Of a stretch of DNA of 5,031 bases, positions 1 to 5,031 are shown piece by piece. Position 1 is the stretch's first letter, and the number at the start of each line of letters is the position of its first letter. Source of the stretch: an uncultured Ruminococcus sp. (GTDB taxonomy: Bacteria; Bacillota; Clostridia; Oscillospirales; Ruminococcaceae); NCBI GenBank assembly GCA_945835085.1, contig CAMAIG010000154.1, positions 1 to 5,031 on the forward strand. The letters are read 5' to 3'. The position numbers and the translations under genes were made by a program. The notes under the pieces are model-generated. The model saw only the letters and a list, made by a program, of their open reading frames with translations, made no database searches and had not been told where the DNA came from.

Positions 1-30
1 CTTGTCTATAGAATGGTTTAGAATTAGTAT

Positions 31-36
31 AAGGAG
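31..36 (+). promoter_or_regulatory. Ribosome binding site of the large ThrE-like subunit
   Basis: AAGGAG sits seven bases before the ATG at 44. It decides the start: the frame is open back to a TTG at position 2, but that codon has no visible Shine-Dalgarno sequence within the window and would add 14 residues that do not resemble the family's N-terminus. Confidence 0.85.
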
Positions 37-43
37 ATATCTT

Positions 44-799
44 ATGACAGAAAAAGAACTTACGGGAATATGTTCGGAGCTTGCCTTCATGCTGATAAGA
101 TACGGAGCGGAAATATACCGTGTGGAGGACACCATATCAAGGATATGCCACGCATACGGCCATGAGGAGGCAGAGATATATTCCACCCCCGCAAATTTCA
201 TAATCACCGTAAAGGACAGCGAAAATAATCCCATCACCGATTCAAAAAGCATCTCGGGAAGAGAAACAAATCTTGACAGAGTAGGCTCAATAAACGAGCT
301 ATCAAGATATATCTGTTCAAAAAAGCCCTCTGCCGAAAAGATATATAAGCATATAGAGGAGATAAAGTCAAGACCCGTTTACAGCACTCCCGTGAAATAT
401 ATCAGCTATTTTGTTGTAGGAACAGCCTTTGCTGTATTCTACGGAGCATGGGGTCTTGAAGCTGTTTTCGGCGGGCTTCTGGCACTGCTTGTCAGATTTA
501 TAGAGGGCAGGCTCAGAAGCGTCAAGGCAAGCACATTTCTTAATACCACCGTCTGCTCCCTTGCGGTGTCCCTGTTGGCCGTGGGACTTTGCCGTCTTGG
601 GATAGTGCCGAGATTTGACCGCATGATAATCGGCGCCGCCATGACCATGGTGCCTGGAGTAGCCATGACAAACTGCATGAGAGATTTTATCTCGGGAGAT
701 TTTATTTCGGGGATATATACCATGGCAGAAGCCCTTCTCACCGCCGCAGGAATGGCAGTGGGAGCAGGCTCGGCAGTTGCCGCAGCCATAAACCTGTGA
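44..799 (+). CDS. ThrE/YjjP-type threonine/serine exporter, large subunit
   Basis: A 251-residue inner-membrane protein of the ThrE/YjjP family (DUF1212). The family includes the threonine/serine exporter ThrE of Corynebacterium and E. coli YjjP, which works with YjjB and has been linked to succinate export. Residues 1-112 form a soluble domain carrying the family signature near its start (GAEIYRVED, 21-29, then a short helix with C35 and G39). Hydrophobic segments follow at about 116-133, 137-151, 166-187, 193-210 and 224-250, so about five membrane spans. MVPGVAMTN (202-209 and following) and the DFISGDFISG stretch (214-223) match the conserved gate-like region of the family. The fused form of ThrE is about twice this length; here the second half is the next gene, 12 bases downstream, so the two should be read as one transporter. 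Substrate cannot be told from sequence: threonine/serine or a small dicarboxylate are both possible. Family assignment is firm; substrate is not. Confidence 0.88.
   Translation: MTEKELTGICSELAFMLIRYGAEIYRVEDTISRICHAYGHEEAEIYSTPANFIITVKDSENNPITDSKSISGRETNLDRVGSINELSRYICSKKPSAEKIYKHIEEIKSRPVYSTPVKYISYFVVGTAFAVFYGAWGLEAVFGGLLALLVRFIEGRLRSVKASTFLNTTVCSLAVSLLAVGLCRLGIVPRFDRMIIGAAMTMVPGVAMTNCMRDFISGDFISGIYTMAEALLTAAGMAVGAGSAVAAAINL
681..710 (+). repeat. Two-copy 15-base tandem repeat inside the large exporter subunit
   Basis: Bases 681-695 and 696-710 are identical except for one base (C at 691, T at 706). They are in frame and encode DFISG twice in a row (residues 214-223). A repeated Asp/Ser-Gly pattern is expected at this place in the family, so the repeat is part of the normal protein, though the near-identity at DNA level is tighter than protein conservation needs. 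Confidence 0.75.
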
Positions 800-801
800 T
801 G

Positions 802-807
802 AGGTGA
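802..807 (+). promoter_or_regulatory. Ribosome binding site of the small ThrE-like subunit
   Basis: AGGTGA lies four bases before the ATG at 812 and pairs with the 5' side of the anti-Shine-Dalgarno sequence, which explains the short spacing. It fits in the 12-base gap after the previous stop (797-799), as expected for co-translation of two subunits. Confidence 0.7.
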
Positions 808-811
808 GGAT

Positions 812-1345
812 ATGGTTGATTACAAAGAGCTTATCCTTCCCTGCATATGCAGCTTTATCGCCTGCTGTGCCTTCGGGATACAGTTTAATATCCGCATAAG
901 GCATCTTATAGCTGCATCGGTGGGTTCCATAGTGAGCCAGCTCATATATTCCTTTCTTGCCGCAGGAACGCTCAGCGAGGCATTGTGCTGCTTTGTGGCA
1001 GCGGCGGCAGTTTCCCTTTACTCGGAGATAATGGCACGCTCCTTCAAAGCCCCCGTGAATATGTACCTCATTGTGGGAATAATCCCTCTGGTGCCCGGAG
1101 GAATGACATATTACGCCATGCTTGCCCTTGTAATGGGTGACAGCGACACCTTCTTTTCAAGAGCCTTGGCAGCCCTTGGCGCCGCAGCCGCTATCGCAAT
1201 GGGAATATTTGCGGTGTCCTCGGCATTCCGTCTGGTGATAGATTTTCACAGACAGTACAAGGCAAACCACGAAAAAAGAAAAAAGCCCCCGAAGCCCCTT
1301 CACAGTAAACCAGCCCCAAAGAATATCAAGGGAGGAAAACCATGA
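812..1345 (+). CDS. ThrE/YjjB-type exporter, small subunit
   Basis: A 177-residue membrane protein of the ThrE_2/YjjB family (DUF3815), the partner half of the split exporter whose large subunit is directly upstream. Hydrophobic segments lie at about 7-24, 31-51, 55-73, 84-108 and 116-144. The family hallmark IPLVPGGMTY (91-100) starts the fourth span region and parallels the MVPG motif of the large subunit, in keeping with a shared fold of the two halves. The last 25 residues (about 152-177) are a hydrophilic Lys/Pro-rich tail with no membrane character, longer than I would expect from YjjB, probably cytoplasmic and disordered; its role is unknown. The stop codon overlaps the next gene's start in an ATGA (1342-1345), suggesting translational coupling to the rRNA methyltransferase. 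Family call is firm; transported compound unknown. Confidence 0.88.
   Translation: MVDYKELILPCICSFIACCAFGIQFNIRIRHLIAASVGSIVSQLIYSFLAAGTLSEALCCFVAAAAVSLYSEIMARSFKAPVNMYLIVGIIPLVPGGMTYYAMLALVMGDSDTFFSRALAALGAAAAIAMGIFAVSSAFRLVIDFHRQYKANHEKRKKPPKPLHSKPAPKNIKGGKP
1331..1335 (+). promoter_or_regulatory. Ribosome binding site of the rRNA cytosine methyltransferase
   Basis: GGAGG lies six bases before the ATG at 1342, inside the final codons of the small exporter subunit. It supports 1342 as the start and means translation begins on a site already being traversed by ribosomes from the upstream gene. Confidence 0.85.
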
Positions 1346-2562
1346 ATATACAAAGAGAATACCCGCTTATAACCGTTACCGAAAAGTGCCGCAAACGAGT
1401 AATGCCCGGTCATCCGTGGATATACGACAACGAGATAATATCCGCCGCTCCCGCAGAGGACGGCAGCCTTGCAGACGTAGTCAGCGAAAAGGGCAGATAC
1501 ATCGGCACGGGCTTTTTCAATTCCTGCTCAAAGATAAGGGTAAGGATAATTTCAAGAAATACCAACGACAAATTTGACGAGGCATTTTTCCGCCGCCGTC
1601 TTGAATATGCATACAATTACAGAAAAACCGTCATGACACCCGAGGATATGACAGCCTGCCGCCTTATTTTCGGTGAAGCGGACAGCTTTCCGGGGCTAAC
1701 GGTGGACAGGTTCAACGATCTCCTTTCCGTCCAGATACTTTCTCTCGGCATCGAAAAGCGCAGAGATATGATACTTAACGCCCTTCTCGATATTCTTGAA
1801 AACGACGGCGTCCGTATAAACGGCATATATCTCAGAAACGATGTGAATATCCGCACCCTGGAGGGAATGAAGGAGGAAAAGGGCTGGTATTACCGCAAAA
1901 ATGACGCTTCCCCCGTTACCGAAATATGCGAAAACGGGATTAAATACCGTGTTGACGTTGAAAACGGTCAGAAAACGGGATTTTTCCTTGACCAGAAATA
2001 TAACCGCCGTGCCGCAGCTTCCATAGCAAGGGGAAGGAATGTGGTGGACTGCTGCACCCATACAGGCTCCTTTGCCTTAAACTGTGCCGCAGCAGGAGCA
2101 GCCCATGTGACCGCCGTGGACGTTTCCGCCTCGGCAATAGAAATGGCTCGTTCAAACGCAAGGCTCAACGGGCTGGAGGAAAATATGTCCTTTGTCACAT
2201 CGGACGTGTTTGATTTTCTTAGGGGCAGGCTCGAAGCCCATGACAGAAGTGCGGACTATATTATCCTTGACCCGCCCGCCTTCACCAAATCCCGCAAGAC
2301 CGTAGGCAACGCAAAAAACGGCTACTCGGAGCTAAACACCCTTGCAATGCGTCTGCTTCCCAGAGGCGGATATCTTGCCACAGCCTCCTGCTCTCATTTT
2401 ATGACCGAGGAGCTTTTTGCTCAGATGCTTAAAAGCTCCGCAGCCGCCGCAGGAGTAAATCTCAGGCTTATCGAAATGCGCAGACAGGCTCCCGACCACC
2501 CCATACTTATGTCAGCAGATGAAACGGAATATCTGAAATTCTATCTTCTCCAGATAATATGA
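1342..2562 (+). CDS. rlmI: RlmI-like 23S rRNA (cytosine-5) methyltransferase
   Basis: A 406-residue cytoplasmic SAM-dependent RNA methyltransferase, close in length to E. coli RlmI, which makes 5-methylcytosine at C1962 of 23S rRNA. Domains in order: an N-terminal PUA RNA-binding domain (about 8-75, with GHPWIYDNEI at 23-32), a middle domain (about 80-190, with GEADSFPGLTVDRF at 111-124), and a C-terminal Rossmann methyltransferase domain (about 200-406). In that domain KTGFFLDQ (211-218) precedes the SAM-binding motif VVDCCTHTGSFAL (234-246); D260 of AVDVS is the likely ribose-binding acid, DPPAF (310-314) is motif IV, and C350 in ASCSH is the likely catalytic cysteine. All expected motifs are present and the gene looks intact. 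It overlaps the exporter gene by four bases and precedes rlmH by ten. The family also contains paralogues whose exact target is not tested in Firmicutes, so C1962 is inferred from the E. coli enzyme. Confidence 0.87.
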   Translation: MNIQREYPLITVTEKCRKRVMPGHPWIYDNEIISAAPAEDGSLADVVSEKGRYIGTGFFNSCSKIRVRIISRNTNDKFDEAFFRRRLEYAYNYRKTVMTPEDMTACRLIFGEADSFPGLTVDRFNDLLSVQILSLGIEKRRDMILNALLDILENDGVRINGIYLRNDVNIRTLEGMKEEKGWYYRKNDASPVTEICENGIKYRVDVENGQKTGFFLDQKYNRRAAASIARGRNVVDCCTHTGSFALNCAAAGAAHVTAVDVSASAIEMARSNARLNGLEENMSFVTSDVFDFLRGRLEAHDRSADYIILDPPAFTKSRKTVGNAKNGYSELNTLAMRLLPRGGYLATASCSHFMTEELFAQMLKSSAAAAGVNLRLIEMRRQAPDHPILMSADETEYLKFYLLQII

Positions 2563-2564
2563 GG
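2561..2564 (+). promoter_or_regulatory. Ribosome binding site of rlmH
   Basis: GAGG overlaps the stop codon of the preceding gene (TGA, 2560-2562). It is 8 bases from the ATG at 2573 and 11 from the adjacent ATG at 2576, so spacing favours the first ATG, while family alignment (MNIxLITVGKLK) would fit the second equally well. Confidence 0.6.
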
Positions 2565-2572
2565 AAAACCCT

Positions 2573-3052
2573 ATGATGAACATAAATCTTATAACCGTGG
2601 GAAAGCTGAAGGAAGGCTATCTCAGGGACGCCTGTGCCGAATATGTAAAAAGGCTTGGAGCATACTGCCGAATAAAAATAACCGAGCTTCAGGAAAGCCG
2701 TCTGTCCGATAATCCCTCGGAAAAGGAGATAGCCGCCGCTCTCGATAACGAAGGAAAAGCCATACTTTCCGCAGCCGCAGGCTCTGCAATAATAGCCATG
2801 TGCATCGAGGGCAGGCAGATGTCCTCGGAAAAATTCTCCTCCACCCTTGACCGAATGGGCGTGGAGGGCAAAAGCTCCGTAAGCATCATTATCGGCAGCT
2901 CCTTCGGACTATCGGAAAATGTGAAGAAGGCGGCAGAGATAAGAATGTCCATGTCGGAAATGACCTTTCCCCATCAGCTTGCCCGTGTTATGATACTTGA
3001 ACAGCTCTACCGTGCAATGTCCATATCAAACGGAGGCAAATACCATAAATAG
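2573..3052 (+). CDS. rlmH: RlmH, 23S rRNA pseudouridine-1915 N3-methyltransferase
   Basis: A 159-residue SPOUT-class methyltransferase, the standard length for RlmH (E. coli 155 residues). The family uses SAM to methylate N3 of pseudouridine 1915 in helix 69 of 23S rRNA and acts as a homodimer on assembled 70S ribosomes. Visible hallmarks: the N-terminal strand ITVGKLKEGYL (7-17), the trefoil-knot SAM site IIIGSSFGLSE (105-115), the knot helix TFPHQLARVMILEQLYRA (131-148) and the C-terminal YHK (157-159) that contributes to catalysis or RNA binding. In E. coli the second knot-site residue after IG is a glycine followed by proline (GGP); here it is GSS, a variation I believe is common in Firmicutes. 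Two consecutive ATG codons (2573, 2576) leave a one-residue doubt about the start. The gene is flanked by ten-base gaps on both sides and belongs to the operon. Confidence 0.95.
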   Translation: MMNINLITVGKLKEGYLRDACAEYVKRLGAYCRIKITELQESRLSDNPSEKEIAAALDNEGKAILSAAAGSAIIAMCIEGRQMSSEKFSSTLDRMGVEGKSSVSIIIGSSFGLSENVKKAAEIRMSMSEMTFPHQLARVMILEQLYRAMSISNGGKYHK

Positions 3053-3053
3053 C

Positions 3054-3058
3054 GGTGA
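3054..3058 (+). promoter_or_regulatory. Weak ribosome binding site of the TetM-like GTPase
   Basis: GGTGA, four bases before the ATG at 3063, is the only Shine-Dalgarno-like sequence in the ten-base gap after the rlmH stop. It is weaker than the sites of the other genes. The start is still well placed, because the P-loop strand begins at once (MKRTIIGMTAHVDAGKTT) and the next in-frame ATG (3084) would cut into it. Confidence 0.5.
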
Positions 3059-3062
3059 AAAA

Positions 3063-5030
3063 ATGAAACGAACGATTATAGGAATGACAGCCCATGTTGA
3101 CGCAGGCAAGACCACCCTGTCCGAAGCAATGCTCTTTGTAAGCGGAGAGATACGCAAAGCGGGCAGAGTTGACAACGGCGACTGCTTCCTCGATACTCAT
3201 GCCATTGAGCGAAGCCGAGGAATAACCGTCTTTGCAAAGCAGGCGGTCATGCATTATAACGGCAGCGAATATACTCTGCTCGATACTCCCGGTCATGTGG
3301 ATTTCTCCGCAGAAACAGAGCGGACCCTCAGCGTACTTGATGCGGCAGTGCTTGTAATAAGTGCTTCCGACGGTGTCCAGACCCATACGGAAACCCTATG
3401 GCGGCTCCTGTCACAGTATAAGGTGCCCGTCTTTATTTTCGTGAACAAGACCGATATCTCGGAAAACAGCAGGGAATTTCTCCTGCGTGAGCTGAAAGCA
3501 AGGCTCTCGGAGGCTGTTACGGATTTTTCTCCCCTCAGAAACAGGGAGGATTTTTCGGAAGAAATAGCTTCCCTTGACGAAAGCATTATGAACACCTATC
3601 TTGACGGCGATGAAATAACCGACGAAATGACCGCCGCCGCAATATCACAGCGGCACATATTCCCCTGCTATTTCGGCTCGGCACTGAAATTCAAGGGGAT
3701 AGAGGAGCTGCTTTCGGGGATAGACAGATTTACCGAAGAAAAGCATTATCCCGACGCCTTCGGAGCAAGAGTGTATAAGATAACCTCCGAAAACGGCGTA
3801 AGGCTCACTCATATGAAAATAACGGGAGGAAGCCTTAAAGTAAAAAGCACCGTGGGCGAGGAAAAGATAAATCAGCTCAGAGTATATTCGGGAACAAAAT
3901 TCACCGCTCCCGATGAGGTTTTTGCAGGCTCTCTCTGTGCCGCAGCAGGGCTTTCCTCCTCCTTTGCGGGAATGGGCATAGGCTTTGAGGAAAACGGCAG
4001 TGCTCCTATCCTGGAGCCTGTGCTTTCCTATCGGGTAATATTTCCCATGCAGGTCGATGAAAAGACCATGCTCGAAAAGCTCCGCATACTTGAAGAGGAG
4101 GACCCACTGCTCAGAGTTGTATGGAACGAAAGGCTCAGAGAGATACACGTCCGACTGATGGGCGAAATACAGCTTGAAATACTCCGCACTGTCGTAAAGG
4201 ACAGATTTAATATCCCAATAGATTTTGACCGAGGCAGCATTGCATACAAGGAAACCATATCCGCTCCCGCCGAGGGGATAGGACATTATGAGCCGCTCAG
4301 GCATTATGCGGAGGTGCATCTGCTGCTGGAGCCGGGCGAAAGGGGCAGCGGAGTTTCCATATCCACCGACTGCTCCGAGGATCTTCTTGACAGGAACTGG
4401 CAAAGGCTGATACTGTCCTGCCTTGAGGATAAAGCACATATCGGAGTCCTGACGGGAGCGCCCATAACCGATATAAAAATAACCCTTGCAGCAGGAAAGG
4501 CACATCTGAAGCATACCGAGGGCGGTGATTTCAGACAGGCAGCCAACAGAGCCGTGCGAATGGGGCTTATGAGTACCGAAAGCGTCCTGCTGGAGTCTTA
4601 TTACAGCTTCACCCTTGAAATACCCACAGAATGTACGGGCAGAGCAATGACCGATCTGCAGCGAATGAAGGGAGAATTTTCCGCTCCCGATATTTCGGGA
4701 GAAACAGCGATCATCAAGGGAACAGCACCCGCAGTGCTGATGATGAATTACCATTCGGAAGCCGCAGACTATTCCCATGGCAGAGCAAGGCTAAGCTGTA
4801 CTCTCAAAGGCTATTTCCCCTGTCATAATGCAGATGAGATAATTTCCGCCGCCGCATACGACCCCGAAGCCGACCTTGAAAATCCTCCCGACAGCGTTTT
4901 CTGCAGCCACGGGGCAGGCTATACGGTAAAATGGAACGAAGTCCGTTCCCATGCCCATTTAGACAGCGGCATAAGATTTGCTGGAGAAAAAAAGCCGCCA
5001 CAGAGCCTCAGATATCGGAAAAATCCCGAA
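3063..5030 (+). CDS. TetM/EF-G-like translational GTPase (partial, open at right edge)
   Basis: The 656 visible residues read without a stop to the window end; the 3' end is missing. This is a translational GTPase of the ribosomal-protection (TetM/TetO) branch of the EF-G family, acting on the ribosome in the cytoplasm. G motifs: P-loop AHVDAGKTT (10-18), RGIT (52-55), DTPGH (74-78), NKTD (128-131) and GSA (205-207), so GTP binding and hydrolysis look intact. A beta-barrel domain II follows (about 230-310), then domain III (about 318-395, DPLLRVVW and LMGEIQLEIL), domain IV (about 396-515) and the EF-G C-terminal domain (about 516-585). TetM is 639 residues; this protein is already longer. 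The domain IV loop that carries SPVSTP in TetM reads HLKHTEGGDF here (481-490), arguing against classical tetracycline resistance. After KGY (582-584) the tail differs from TetM and continues past it. Likely a chromosomal housekeeping or stress translation factor co-transcribed with two rRNA methyltransferases. Family call is firm; function is unknown. Confidence 0.85.
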   Translation, partial: MKRTIIGMTAHVDAGKTTLSEAMLFVSGEIRKAGRVDNGDCFLDTHAIERSRGITVFAKQAVMHYNGSEYTLLDTPGHVDFSAETERTLSVLDAAVLVISASDGVQTHTETLWRLLSQYKVPVFIFVNKTDISENSREFLLRELKARLSEAVTDFSPLRNREDFSEEIASLDESIMNTYLDGDEITDEMTAAAISQRHIFPCYFGSALKFKGIEELLSGIDRFTEEKHYPDAFGARVYKITSENGVRLTHMKITGGSLKVKSTVGEEKINQLRVYSGTKFTAPDEVFAGSLCAAAGLSSSFAGMGIGFEENGSAPILEPVLSYRVIFPMQVDEKTMLEKLRILEEEDPLLRVVWNERLREIHVRLMGEIQLEILRTVVKDRFNIPIDFDRGSIAYKETISAPAEGIGHYEPLRHYAEVHLLLEPGERGSGVSISTDCSEDLLDRNWQRLILSCLEDKAHIGVLTGAPITDIKITLAAGKAHLKHTEGGDFRQAANRAVRMGLMSTESVLLESYYSFTLEIPTECTGRAMTDLQRMKGEFSAPDISGETAIIKGTAPAVLMMNYHSEAADYSHGRARLSCTLKGYFPCHNADEIISAAAYDPEADLENPPDSVFCSHGAGYTVKWNEVRSHAHLDSGIRFAGEKKPPQSLRYRKNPE

Positions 5031-5031
5031 C

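Noticed and set aside
2..30. Possible promoter TTGTCT, 17 bases, TAGTAT before the first gene
   Set aside because: Each box matches only four of six consensus bases, and transcription would begin at about 37, downstream of the AAGGAG site, leaving no usable leader. TATAGA (7-12) and TAGAAT (19-24) are alternative -10 boxes but their -35 region is outside the window.
2..43. N-terminal extension of the exporter large subunit starting at a TTG at position 2
   Set aside because: A good AAGGAG site lies inside this stretch at 31-36, correctly spaced for the ATG at 44, and the extra 14 residues do not look like the family.
368..904. A 178-codon minus-strand open frame across the two exporter genes
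   Set aside because: The translation is Cys/His/Lys-rich without ordered motif spacing. It spans the junction of two well-supported plus-strand genes and is a shadow; the apparent zinc-finger look is an artefact of composition.
1931..1982. Direct repeat AAAACGGGATT at 1931 and 1972
   Set aside because: The copies are in different codon contexts (ENGIK and KTGFF) within conserved coding sequence and are short enough to arise by chance.
3645..4778. A 377-codon open frame on the minus strand opposite the GTPase gene
   Set aside because: It lies wholly inside a gene with clear family motifs. Its translation is rich in Cys, His, Tyr and Gly with no recognisable domain, as expected from reading the complement of a codon-biased gene.
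3063..5030. Frameshift or pseudogene status of the GTPase gene
   Set aside because: I read the frame codon by codon from 3063 to 5030 and found no stop or break; family motifs from the P-loop to the C-terminal domain are all in the same frame.

Overview
The window is a single, tightly packed, plus-strand gene cluster from a bacterium, with no RNA gene, mobile element or CRISPR array. Composition and codon choice (roughly half G+C, very frequent ATA isoleucine codons and AGA/AGG arginine codons, together with CCC and GCC) and the protein types suggest an anaerobic Firmicute of class Clostridia, probably a Ruminococcus/Oscillospiraceae-like gut bacterium. This placement is an inference from style; no rRNA or other marker is present to prove it.

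Layout: (1) 44-799 and 812-1345 encode the two halves of a split ThrE-type exporter, a large YjjP-like subunit and a small YjjB-like subunit. (2) 1342-2562 encodes an RlmI-type PUA-plus-Rossmann 23S rRNA cytosine-5 methyltransferase. (3) 2573-3052 encodes RlmH, the SPOUT methyltransferase of pseudouridine 1915 in helix 69. (4) 3063 to the window end encodes a TetM/EF-G-like translational GTPase that is still open at the right edge. Gaps are 12, -4, 10 and 10 bases, so the five genes are very probably one transcript. No convincing promoter or terminator lies inside the window.

The last three genes all concern the ribosome, and by E. coli numbering the two methylation targets (C1962 and pseudouridine 1915) lie in neighbouring helices of 23S domain IV at the subunit interface, close to where a TetM/EF-G-like factor inserts domain IV. 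The GTPase is the most interesting gene. It has complete GTPase motifs, but its domain IV loop reads HLKHTEGGDF where TetM has its SPVSTP drug-site loop, and its C-terminus runs beyond the usual TetM end. It is therefore better read as a chromosomal, non-classical translation factor of unknown role than as a tetracycline resistance gene. Its link to the exporter genes is only positional.
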